NCBI RefSeq assembly: GCF_946479415.1 | Contig: NZ_CAMLFY010000009.1 | Location: forward strand, 13,923 to 77,922 | DNA length: 64,000 nt | Source: an uncultured Shinella sp. | GTDB taxonomy: Bacteria; Pseudomonadota; Alphaproteobacteria; Rhizobiales; Rhizobiaceae | Direction: 5' to 3' | Shown: piece by piece, positions 49,478-57,430 of the stretch | How positions within the stretch are numbered: the stretch's first letter is position 1 | Layout of the letters: each line of letters opens with the position of its first letter | The notes under the pieces: generated by a model | What the model saw: only the letters and a program-made list of their open reading frames with translations | Told to the model about the DNA's origin: nothing | The model's database searches: none | Made by a program: the position numbers and the translations under genes

Positions 49478-50652
49478 GCAGCATCCCTCAATCTCATCAC
49501 ACCCTGCCGCCACGCGCCACGGTTCCGGAAAAGGCCGCTGCCAGCCTTGGCGTCCTTGCCGATCAGCTGCACGATCCGGTCGGCGACATGGCCGCCGCCG
49601 ATCGCGTGCCGATCGCTGCACTGCCGCATCTCGCTTGGGGTGTCTCCGCCGACGCATATGATCCGAAATGGTCGGAGCTGCGCCAGCGAAAGGTTGTCGG
49701 GGAATGGGTGCCGTATCACGAACGCAAGGCGACCGTGGCCGGCATGCGCATGGCGCTCGGTTATCGCGACGTCGAGCTGGTCACCTATCACCTGCCGCAG
49801 CACGGCTACTTCTGCGACAAGACAACCTCTGCAGCCGACCAGGCGCGCTGGATCGACGGCCTTCCCGAGATCCGCGTCTACGATCCGGCGCCGGCCGTGC
49901 TCGATCACGGGCCGATGGGCCATGCTGGCGTGGACCTATTCTGCGACGGTGATGCCCGGCTTGCCCGTAAGGCTGTCCTGTTTCGAGATGGCGCTGAAAC
50001 ACCCGTCACCATTGTTCCAGTCGGCGACGAGGAGCGCATCGTGTTGCGGACCTCCCCGGTGGACATACTCTTTGCGGGCGATCCTTCCTCACGCATCGCT
50101 GGTCCGGCCGAAATCACCCAGGCAGTGCTCGCGGTTCGCCCCATCACCGGTGGCGCGGACGATTTCACCCGCCCCGTCGCGGCGGCCGGGGACCGGGGCA
50201 CCTTGGTCAAGGCGCGGCGCTTTACCCTGGCCGGGTCATATCCCCCGTTCAGTGCGATCGGCGAAGCCGGCACCTTGTTTGCCGCACCCGTCACACTCGG
50301 CCGCGGATATCTGGCGCTGAAGCTCTCCTCCGGCGCCGGCCGCCTGACCGGCCATAAGCCGCTCAATGTCGTGGGTACGAGCCGCGTGACCCCTCCGCCT
50401 TTCGAAGCCGAATGGACGGTCGGCATTTCGCGCCGCGTTCCTTTCGATCCCATGCCCGAGGGGCGCATTTGCGCTCCCTCGCCGGCGTCGCGCGTCAACG
50501 AAGTGAAGGATGCGGTGCGCAGCGCCAGCGCTCTTCGCGACACGAACTACCTCTCCCTCAGCGCAACCCGTCGTCTCACCTTCGCCGACCTCCGCTCCGT
50601 CCAGTCGGGACAGCGGTTCGGCGACCGAAGAAAGGTCACTCACTATGCATAA
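49474..50652 (+). CDS. Phage tail protein I with long C-terminal extension
   Basis: Predicted 392-aa protein. The first ~165 residues match P2 tail protein I: ADRVPIAALPHLAWGVSADAYDPKWSELRQRKVVGEWVPYHERKATVAGMRMAL. P2 I is near 176 aa, so the remaining 220 residues are extra: beta-rich with TLVKARRFTLAGSYPPFSAIGEAGTLFAAPVTLGRGYLALKL. This extension may carry a fibre-attachment or receptor-facing domain. It overlaps its neighbours by a few bases. Confidence 0.8.
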   Translation: MSSIPQSHHTLPPRATVPEKAAASLGVLADQLHDPVGDMAAADRVPIAALPHLAWGVSADAYDPKWSELRQRKVVGEWVPYHERKATVAGMRMALGYRDVELVTYHLPQHGYFCDKTTSAADQARWIDGLPEIRVYDPAPAVLDHGPMGHAGVDLFCDGDARLARKAVLFRDGAETPVTIVPVGDEERIVLRTSPVDILFAGDPSSRIAGPAEITQAVLAVRPITGGADDFTRPVAAAGDRGTLVKARRFTLAGSYPPFSAIGEAGTLFAAPVTLGRGYLALKLSSGAGRLTGHKPLNVVGTSRVTPPPFEAEWTVGISRRVPFDPMPEGRICAPSPASRVNEVKDAVRSASALRDTNYLSLSATRRLTFADLRSVQSGQRFGDRRKVTHYA

Positions 50653-53041
50653 GCGCGTCGTCATTGCCGAAGCCCAGGGCGTCAACGAGACTGATTTTAC
50701 CCGCATGGGGGAATATCCCCAGACCGGCCAGGAGCTGCTTGTCCGCGACTTGCTTGCCGGCGGCATTTACTACAGCGGTCTCTTGGTGACACAGGTCGAT
50801 GGCGTCAGCGTCCAGGTGGCCGCCGGCCGCGTCTACGACAATGGCAAGCAATATGCCTTGGAAACGACAGAAACGCGCACGGTCGCGGGCTTCGTGCCCA
50901 CCGAGGCCGGCAAGTCCGTCATCTGCCTCGTCATCGCGCAGGGGCAGGAAGTCGCCGACGATATCTCCGAGCGTTACTATCGCCGCCCGGTCGATCCACA
51001 GAACCCCGAGGCAGGCACCCAGCAGTCCGTCGAGGACGCCTACCGTATCCGCAATCGCAAAGTGACGATCAATATCTTCCCCGGCGTGGAAAGCGTCCGG
51101 CCGGTTGCACCGGTGGCCCCGGTTGGCTCGGTCCCCGTTGCCGAAATCCTCGTCACGACCTCCGGTATCCAAGAGATCACGATGCGCGACGAAACGGCGG
51201 CCGTCCGTCTCGAAACGCTGCTCAACCAGCACCGCGCTTTGGTCCAGCTCGTAGGCACGATGGCACAGGCCATGGACGGGATGCGCGCCGACATGTCGGG
51301 CTTGCGCGCCGAACTCCAGTCGACCGCGTCGCGCTCGGCGATCAGTGCCCTGCAGGTGGATATGGCGCTGCTGAAGGACCGCCTCGATGTCGGTGACGAT
51401 GGTTCGCCTTACTGGGCCGACCGCTTCCTGGATTATTTCGAAAGCGATTACGACCCTGAGACGGCAACCGGCCATCCAGACTTCGACGCACTCGTGGAAG
51501 AAGGCATCCGCTTCAACCACGCCGCCGTGAACGAGTTTCCGCTCGCACTCTACGCGCCGAACGATCCGAACCTCATGCACGCGACCAGTGGCTTGATCTG
51601 CCCCAAATACACCAACGTCGAGGGCATCGCGGTCAAGGACGCCGTGGGCACGATCGCACTGGGCGGCCTCCTCGTGCAGACTATCACCGTGGAACACCTG
51701 ACCGAGAAGCGAGAGCGGATCCGCTACGGCAGCTCGCGCACGATCTGCACCAACAACGCCTTCTGGAAATCGGGCAAGTACGACCCGATCAAGGGTATCT
51801 TCACCGCTGCGAACGGGGACACCTATAAGGCGGCGCCGCTTCTCTCCGGCTATCACACCGACCGGAAGGGCGACCTTGCGCAGCACGTTCGGCTTCAGCA
51901 GTTCTGGGTCGACAAGATCGACGTGCCCTATGATAAGTTCACGGAGAGGCAGTCGACCGTCAGCGGCGTGCTGAAGGCGCAAAGTTTCCTGATGCACCAG
52001 GAGCGCTGGTCCGCCCGCACGTGGCTCGGCATCAAGCGCTGGGGTGCCGGCGCCGCCATCACAGCCGTGCTGTGCGAATACAAGGCCAATGGCGATCCGG
52101 ACTTGACCCGCGTCCTGTCTTCGGTGACGCGCACGGCCGCCGACTTCAAGGCATGGCCGACGCGGACCTATTTCCCGCACGTCAAGCCCGTTTTCCTGTC
52201 GCCGCTTTCTGATGGGTCCGGTCGCGCTCGCCAGTACGGTATGGCCTACTTCGTTACCGGTGACATCGATGTCGTGACGGCCGATGGCGATAAGAGCTTC
52301 ATCGGCGGAAACCTGCAAACCACCACGGACGGGTACACGTGGGACGTGGATCTAACCCGCGACCTTTGCTTCGGTGTCGATTATTGCCAGTTTGCCGTGA
52401 CGCAGATCCCGATCCGCCTGCAGGGCTGGAACCTCACCGGCGGCATCGTTGACTTCGACATCCTCACGCCGGTCATTTGCCCCAGCTCGGCAAACTACCA
52501 GTACGAGATCAACGTCAACGGCACGTGGCGCGCGCTCTCGGCCGAGACATCGCAATCGGATTATGTGAATGGTGTTACCGCCTATTATGACGCCCGAGTT
52601 GTCCTCAACGGCACACAATGGGGCATGCCGATCATCGAAATGGGCGATAGCCGCGTACGCCTGACCAGGCCGAAAACCACCGGCGTTTGGGTCGGGCCGG
52701 GCGATGCCGATGGCGTCGATGGCTGGGCGCTGGGTGAGACGGCGACGGAGATCGTCCTTCGCACGGAAATTGCCGCCTGGGATCCCGCGCGGCACACGGT
52801 GACCGCGAAGATGCTGTCCGGCGCCGGCTTCGCGACCGTGACGCTCGCCGCCGCAACGGCGCATCGTGTCGTGCCGGGCCGAGAAGCCGGCCGTCCCGAC
52901 CAGGAAGCCGCGACCCTTTACGAGTGGACGTTCCACCCAGTAGCGCCGGTCGGCGTCGTGAAATTCCGGCTGGAATACACCACCAACAATCATCGCAAGG
53001 TCTTCAACTTCGAATATCTCGCGGGCCGGAAGGCGGCGTAA
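50645..53041 (+). CDS. Large tail fibre/structural protein (DUF4815-like)
   Basis: Predicted 798-aa structural protein. The N-terminal part (MHKRVVIAEAQGVNETDFTRMGEYPQTGQELLVRDLLAGGIYY) and IRNRKVTINIFPGVE match what I know as the DUF4815 layout of phage tail proteins. A helical stretch (MDGMRADMSGLRAELQSTASRSAISALQVDMALLKDRL) probably trimerises. The rest is beta-rich. It follows tail protein I and precedes a second fibre-like gene, so it likely forms part of the host-binding apparatus. The start overlaps the previous gene by 8 bp. Confidence 0.65.
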   Translation: MHKRVVIAEAQGVNETDFTRMGEYPQTGQELLVRDLLAGGIYYSGLLVTQVDGVSVQVAAGRVYDNGKQYALETTETRTVAGFVPTEAGKSVICLVIAQGQEVADDISERYYRRPVDPQNPEAGTQQSVEDAYRIRNRKVTINIFPGVESVRPVAPVAPVGSVPVAEILVTTSGIQEITMRDETAAVRLETLLNQHRALVQLVGTMAQAMDGMRADMSGLRAELQSTASRSAISALQVDMALLKDRLDVGDDGSPYWADRFLDYFESDYDPETATGHPDFDALVEEGIRFNHAAVNEFPLALYAPNDPNLMHATSGLICPKYTNVEGIAVKDAVGTIALGGLLVQTITVEHLTEKRERIRYGSSRTICTNNAFWKSGKYDPIKGIFTAANGDTYKAAPLLSGYHTDRKGDLAQHVRLQQFWVDKIDVPYDKFTERQSTVSGVLKAQSFLMHQERWSARTWLGIKRWGAGAAITAVLCEYKANGDPDLTRVLSSVTRTAADFKAWPTRTYFPHVKPVFLSPLSDGSGRARQYGMAYFVTGDIDVVTADGDKSFIGGNLQTTTDGYTWDVDLTRDLCFGVDYCQFAVTQIPIRLQGWNLTGGIVDFDILTPVICPSSANYQYEINVNGTWRALSAETSQSDYVNGVTAYYDARVVLNGTQWGMPIIEMGDSRVRLTRPKTTGVWVGPGDADGVDGWALGETATEIVLRTEIAAWDPARHTVTAKMLSGAGFATVTLAAATAHRVVPGREAGRPDQEAATLYEWTFHPVAPVGVVKFRLEYTTNNHRKVFNFEYLAGRKAA

Positions 53042-53043
53042 TC

Positions 53044-54639
53044 ATGAGGGCGTACGAGAAACGCTACAAGATCAGCGAGGGCGACGATGTTCTTGCCAAG
53101 CTCAATGCCATCCTGCGCGACCTGGACCAGCGCACGGATGCCGTCGAGCTGGTGAAGGAAGCATTCGAGCAGGGCAACCGCCTCGATGTCGATGCCCTGC
53201 TCAACAAGATCACCTCCGACATCGCCATCAAGTCGGAGGCGATGCAGGAACTGATCGACGAGACCGAGGACGGGTTTACGCCCGACCGTATTCTTGAAAC
53301 GCCCTTGAAGCGCTTCACGTCCGACGCCGAACAGCAGGCCCATGTCGATGGTCTTGCCGAAGCGAACAGTCGCATCAATACCCGAGCGACCTCGGCCGCC
53401 CTGGGCGCCCATACTGCCCGCCTCGACAATCCGCATGCCGTGACGGCCGAGCAGGTCGGCACGCTGACCGAGGCGGAAATCGATGCGGCGCTCGACTTTC
53501 TCGAAGCCCACATTCTCGGCACGGCAAGCGCCGGCGCCGACACGCTCGGCAAGCTTGAAGCGCTGATCGGCAAGCGCGTGCGGGCCGACGCGGCCAACGG
53601 TTTTTCACTCGCTGAGCGCGGCCAGGCGCGCGCCAATATCGGGGCGGGCGTGCTCGCCGGGTTTCGCAACAAAATCGTCAACGGCAATTTCGATATCTGG
53701 CAGCGCGGGCCATCGCAGACCATGTCGGGTTATGGCAGCGACGATCGCTGGCGCAACTTCCATTCCGGCAGCACCAAAACTTCCTCCCGGCAGGCCTTCG
53801 CAATGGGGCAAACCGACGTGCCGGGCTCGCCGGCTTACTTCAGCCGGACGATCGTCGCATCCGTTGCCGGCGCCGGTAATTATGTCATCAAGGAACAGCG
53901 GATCGAAAAGGTGTCTGTGCTCGCTGGTAAGCGAGCGACCCTAACATTTTATGCGAAGGCCGATGTACCCCGGAGCATCGCGGCCGAACTCGTCCAGCAG
54001 TTCGGCGCCGGCGGTGCGCCCTCCGCTTTCGTGCCGGGGATCGGCGCAGTGAAGCTCGCCCTCACGGCGGCCTGGCAAAGGTTCACCGTCGTCGTCGATA
54101 TTCCCTCGATCGCCGGCAAAACCCTCGGGACGGACGGCAACGATTGCCTTTCGGTCTTCTTCTGGCTTGATGCCGGCGCCTCGTTCAATGCTCGCACCGG
54201 CAATTTGGGGCAGCAATCCGGGACATTCGACATTGCGCGTGTGTCAATTGTAGAAGGTGACGCCAGCACGGAGGATGATCCGTTCGAGCCGCGTCACCCC
54301 GCCCAGGAGCTGGCATTGTGCCAGCGCTACTATGAGAAAAGCTACGAGCTAGAGACGGTGCCAGGCACCGCCAGCGTCGCCGCCGGAAGCATCAGCATGC
54401 GCGCCGCAGGGTCGGGTAGCATCCTGCACACGCTGCGCTTCCTGACCCGCAAGCGGACTACCCCCACGATTACAAGCTTTAGCGGTTCGACGGGGGCAAC
54501 CGGGATGGTCCGGAACAACAGCACTGATATCGCTGCTGCCCCCACGTCGGTTTCCACCACGGGCTATCGCGAGACATCCCTGGCGTCGGCTGCCGGCGAC
54601 AACATGATCTGGCACTATTCAGCGGATGCGGAGCTTTGA
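53044..54639 (+). CDS. Putative tail fibre protein
   Basis: Predicted 531-aa protein. The N-terminal 100 residues are helical (DDVLAKLNAILRDLDQRTDAVELVKEAFEQ). The middle has the fibre-type motif RLDNPHAVTAEQVG and a GKLEALIGKRVRADAANGFSLAERGQARANIGAG phrase typical of tail-fibre repeats. The C-terminal half (NKIVNGNFDIWQRG...) is a carbohydrate-binding-like beta domain common at the tips of fibres in rhizobial phages. It likely determines host range. It starts 2 bp after the previous stop. Confidence 0.75.
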   Translation: MRAYEKRYKISEGDDVLAKLNAILRDLDQRTDAVELVKEAFEQGNRLDVDALLNKITSDIAIKSEAMQELIDETEDGFTPDRILETPLKRFTSDAEQQAHVDGLAEANSRINTRATSAALGAHTARLDNPHAVTAEQVGTLTEAEIDAALDFLEAHILGTASAGADTLGKLEALIGKRVRADAANGFSLAERGQARANIGAGVLAGFRNKIVNGNFDIWQRGPSQTMSGYGSDDRWRNFHSGSTKTSSRQAFAMGQTDVPGSPAYFSRTIVASVAGAGNYVIKEQRIEKVSVLAGKRATLTFYAKADVPRSIAAELVQQFGAGGAPSAFVPGIGAVKLALTAAWQRFTVVVDIPSIAGKTLGTDGNDCLSVFFWLDAGASFNARTGNLGQQSGTFDIARVSIVEGDASTEDDPFEPRHPAQELALCQRYYEKSYELETVPGTASVAAGSISMRAAGSGSILHTLRFLTRKRTTPTITSFSGSTGATGMVRNNSTDIAAAPTSVSTTGYRETSLASAAGDNMIWHYSADAEL

Positions 54640-54641
54640 GC

Positions 54642-55046
54642 ATGATTGTGCACGGATACACAGCCATCGGCGATATCGACGCCACCATCGACGATGCTCG
54701 CATGCTGGTGCCTGACAGCATGGCAAACCGCCATCGGCACATGATCGCCGAATGGGAAGCGCTCGGCAACATTATCCCGCCGTATGTAGCGCCCGTGGCG
54801 CCGATCGGCGCGCTCACCAAGCGGCAGGCCCGCCTCGGCCTTCTATCTATCGGCATCACTACCGAGGACGTCGAGACGCGTATTACGGCAATCAACGACC
54901 CCATGGATCGCGCGGCCGCCTTGATCGAATGGCAGGATGCGACGACATATGAACGCGACCACCCGCTTGTCGCGGACCTCTCGGCCGCGTTCGATCTTCC
55001 CGCTGCGGAGGTCGATGCTCTTTGGATCTGGGCGGCTGGCCTATAG
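54642..55046 (+). CDS. Tail-fibre-associated small protein
   Basis: Predicted 134-aa protein. The C-terminal TKRQARLGLLSIGITTEDVETRITAINDPMDRAAALIEWQDATTYERDHPLVADLSAAFDLPAAEVDALWIWAA is a small helical unit often encoded right after tail fibre genes, possibly a chaperone for fibre assembly. GGAG lies 8 bp upstream of ATG 54642; a TTG at 54636 is less likely. It is the last gene before palindrome 3. Confidence 0.65.
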   Translation: MIVHGYTAIGDIDATIDDARMLVPDSMANRHRHMIAEWEALGNIIPPYVAPVAPIGALTKRQARLGLLSIGITTEDVETRITAINDPMDRAAALIEWQDATTYERDHPLVADLSAAFDLPAAEVDALWIWAAGL

Positions 55047-55107
55047 GTCTCTTGCGCCGACTGCGCGCTTGAGACATTCTCACGATGCATCTCATAGCAA
55101 TCGCACT

Positions 55108-55129
55108 GAGGGTCTAAATTTAGACCCTC
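55108..55129. promoter_or_regulatory. Late-promoter palindrome 3 (sheath operon)
   Basis: Arms GAGGGTCTAAA and TTTAGACCCTC (11 bp each) are exact reverse complements without a spacer. Its 16-bp core, GGTCTAAATTTAGACC, equals sites 1 and 2 in length and outer GGTC/GACC. A T-run follows, so it could also end the fibre operon transcript. It precedes the sheath gene by about 58 bp. Confidence 0.6.
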
Positions 55130-55186
55130 TTTTTTTGCGCCTTGCGCTGGCATGCCTACCGGGACACCCCAAGCCCGGAGGCTTCC

Positions 55187-56422
55187 ATGCCCGAACTCAC
55201 TTATCAGCACGGCGTTCGCATTGAGCCCGTGCCGGATGGCAATATCAGCCTGACAGTCGTCGACCAGGCGACGGTCGGCATCATCGGCACGGCGCCAGCC
55301 GCCGATAACGCGAAGTTCCCGCTGAACACGCCCATCGGTATCACCGGCGATCCGGACCAGCTTACGGCGCTCGGCGCCACTGGCACGTTGCGCGACCAGA
55401 TCAACAACATGATCGCGGCCTCGGGCGGTACCTATATTCCGAAGACCGCAATCGTGCGCGTCACGGAAGGCGCCGACGCCGAGGCAACAATCGCCAACAT
55501 GGTCGGCTCGGCCGGGTCCATGACGGGTTGGCATGCCTTCAAGGGTGCACGCTCCGAACTTGGCTTCAAGCCGAAGATCTATATGGCGCCTGGTTTCAGC
55601 GGCCAGCGGATCGACGACGCGGCAAACCCGCTCGTCACTGCCATGGTGCCCTGGCTGGAGCGCCAGCGCGCCCGCATGGTCGTTGCTGGTCCTGGCACCA
55701 CGAAAGAGGCGGCGATCGAGTACCGCGACGACTTCGGCTCCATGGTGCTCGACATCGTTGATCCCCGCGTTATCGCTCCGGATCCGGACACGGGCATCAA
55801 TGCCGTTCAGCCGCCCGAGGCTTTCGTCATCGGCCTCGGCATCCGCATCATTCGCGCCGGCGACGCCGAGAGCAAGAAGCCCGCCGGTTTCTGGGTCTCC
55901 TGGTCGAATGCCGAAGTCGGCGCCATGGTCAACACCGAGCGCCGCATCTCCTTCGACATGCTCGATCCGGACACGGAAAGCCATCTCCTCAACGAGAGCC
56001 GCATCAACACCTTCGTCCGCGAGAAGGGCTGGCGTTTCTGGGGTGGTCTCTCGGCCTCGTCGGACGACAACTGGATGTTCTCCAACGTCGTGCGCACACG
56101 CTTCGCCATTGAGGAGATGCTCGCTGAAGGCTTCAAGCCGATCATCGACGCGCCCATGACGGCGCCGGCGGTGGTGGAAGCGATCTCCTCGCTCGACGAC
56201 AAGCTACTCGACTTCAAGGAAGCCGGTGCCATCCTTGGCGGCCGCGCATTCTTCCTGCCCGGCCAGAACTCCAACGGCCAGCTTCGTGCGGGCAAGCTCC
56301 GCGTCGAGTTCGACGCCGAGGAGACCCCGCCAATCCATGCGCTTTCGATCGGCAGCCGCCGCAACATCAAATATTTCGACGTGCTCGTGGACGATATCGT
56401 CCGCGAACTCGCCGCAGCTTAA
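55187..56422 (+). CDS. Contractile tail sheath protein
   Basis: Predicted 411-aa sheath subunit, P2 FI / Mu gpL class. It begins HGVRIEPVPDGNISLTVVDQATVGIIGTAPAAD, the usual beta-rich entry, with PLNTPIGITG next; later come KIYMAPGFSG, RARMVVAGPG, and the conserved C-terminal NWMFSNVVRTRFAIEEMLAEGF and RRNIKYFDVLVDDIVREL. It contracts to drive the tube through the cell envelope. GGAGG precedes the start at 55187. The P2-like sequence character suits the P2-type tail genes that follow. Confidence 0.92.
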   Translation: MPELTYQHGVRIEPVPDGNISLTVVDQATVGIIGTAPAADNAKFPLNTPIGITGDPDQLTALGATGTLRDQINNMIAASGGTYIPKTAIVRVTEGADAEATIANMVGSAGSMTGWHAFKGARSELGFKPKIYMAPGFSGQRIDDAANPLVTAMVPWLERQRARMVVAGPGTTKEAAIEYRDDFGSMVLDIVDPRVIAPDPDTGINAVQPPEAFVIGLGIRIIRAGDAESKKPAGFWVSWSNAEVGAMVNTERRISFDMLDPDTESHLLNESRINTFVREKGWRFWGGLSASSDDNWMFSNVVRTRFAIEEMLAEGFKPIIDAPMTAPAVVEAISSLDDKLLDFKEAGAILGGRAFFLPGQNSNGQLRAGKLRVEFDAEETPPIHALSIGSRRNIKYFDVLVDDIVRELAAA

Positions 56423-56436
56423 AGGGGGCCGCAGAC

Positions 56437-56940
56437 ATGAAAGATATCGGTCGTTTTTGGTCGGCGTTCATCGATGGCAAGGGCAAGTTTGCCGAGGCCG
56501 CCACCTTCGAAGAACCGGATTTCAAATGGATCCGCGAAAAGGTGAATGGTGGTGGCGCGGCCGGCGAGACCTCCGCGCCTATGATCATGGAGGAGCTGAC
56601 GGCATCGCTCACGCTCTACACCTTCGATCCGGACGCGATGCGTGCTTTCGGCCTGGCCGTCCGCGTGCCGCAGCCGTTCCAGTTCCGCCAGGAGCTGTTC
56701 GACACCAAGTCCCAGACGTCGAGCATGATCGCCATTCGTGCAAATGCCACGCTCGACCTCGAATTCCCCGACTGGGACCGCAAGAAGTTGGAAGGCGTGA
56801 AGCTTTCCCTCTTCATCACCTCCTATCGCCGGTTCCGCAACGGCATCCTGGAGATGCACATCGATCCCGAAGCGGGCATCATTGACGCGGGATCCGGCAA
56901 TCTGCTTGACGGCGCCATGCGCGCGATCGGGAGGCGCTGA
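56437..56940 (+). CDS. Major tail tube protein
   Basis: Predicted 167-aa protein of the P2 FII family. It starts KDIGRFWSAFIDGKGKFAEAATFEEPDFKWIREKVNG and has an EELTASLTLYTFDPDAMRAFGL middle; the end (HIDPEAGIIDAGSGNLLDGAMRAIGRR) is family-like. Hexameric rings stack as the inner tube within the sheath. GGGGG precedes its start and its stop overlaps the chaperone start by 1 bp. Confidence 0.9.
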   Translation: MKDIGRFWSAFIDGKGKFAEAATFEEPDFKWIREKVNGGGAAGETSAPMIMEELTASLTLYTFDPDAMRAFGLAVRVPQPFQFRQELFDTKSQTSSMIAIRANATLDLEFPDWDRKKLEGVKLSLFITSYRRFRNGILEMHIDPEAGIIDAGSGNLLDGAMRAIGRR

Positions 56941-57251
56941 TGACCGAGGTCACTATCCCGCTTTCGCGACCGATCGACTTCCCCTCCGGAGACACGTTCC
57001 AGAAGATCACGTCGCTGACCCTGCGCGAAATGGAGGCCGGCGATTACTTCGACGCATCGCAGCAGCTGCGCGAGAATGCCAGCCGGGCCGAACTGGAGGC
57101 CGGCGTCGCGGCCATCTGCGCCGGCGTAACCATGTCCGTCATGCGCAAGCTGAAGCCGGTCGATATCGTCAAGGTGTCGAACTGGTACGACGCCCAGTGG
57201 AAGGTGGAGAACGGCGACGAGGACCCTTCGAAGGGCGGCGCGGCGAAATAG
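56940..57251 (+). CDS. Tail assembly chaperone, upstream frame (P2 E / Mu gp41-like)
   Basis: Predicted 103-aa tail assembly protein: MTEVTIPLSRPIDFPSGDTFQKITSLTLREMEAGDYFDASQQL, a helical chaperone core, and a C-terminal NWYDAQWKVENGDEDPSKGGAAK tail. In contractile phages this gene is followed by a frameshifted extension that binds the tape measure protein. An open frame shifted by -1 runs through and beyond its end, to 57424. Confidence 0.85.
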   Translation: MTEVTIPLSRPIDFPSGDTFQKITSLTLREMEAGDYFDASQQLRENASRAELEAGVAAICAGVTMSVMRKLKPVDIVKVSNWYDAQWKVENGDEDPSKGGAAK

Positions 57252-57424
57252 CCCTTCTGTCGGCTATCGAGGAGATCGCGACCGTCTATCCGTTCCCGTT
57301 CTCCGATCTCAGGCGCTTCACCCTGGAGCGCCTGCGCTTTTTCGCCATCACCGCCCGCGCCCGGCGATCGTCCCAGGACACCGCGCTCAAGGCGCTTTTG
57401 ACGTTGCTTAAAAGGGGTGTTTAA
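57248..57424 (+). CDS. Frameshift extension of the tail chaperone (P2 E'/Mu gp42-like)
   Basis: Shifted -1 relative to the chaperone, this frame encodes about 58 codons (ALLSAIEEIATVYPFPFSDLRRFTLERLRFFAITAR...) with no start codon or ribosome site of its own. The frame is open back into the upstream gene, as expected for programmed frameshifting. I found no canonical X XXY YYZ slippery site near the end of the zero frame; the exact shift point is unknown. Product would be a chaperone with a C-terminal tape-measure-binding part. Confidence 0.6.
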   Translation: MALLSAIEEIATVYPFPFSDLRRFTLERLRFFAITARARRSSQDTALKALLTLLKRGV

Positions 57425-57430
57425 GGGCCG

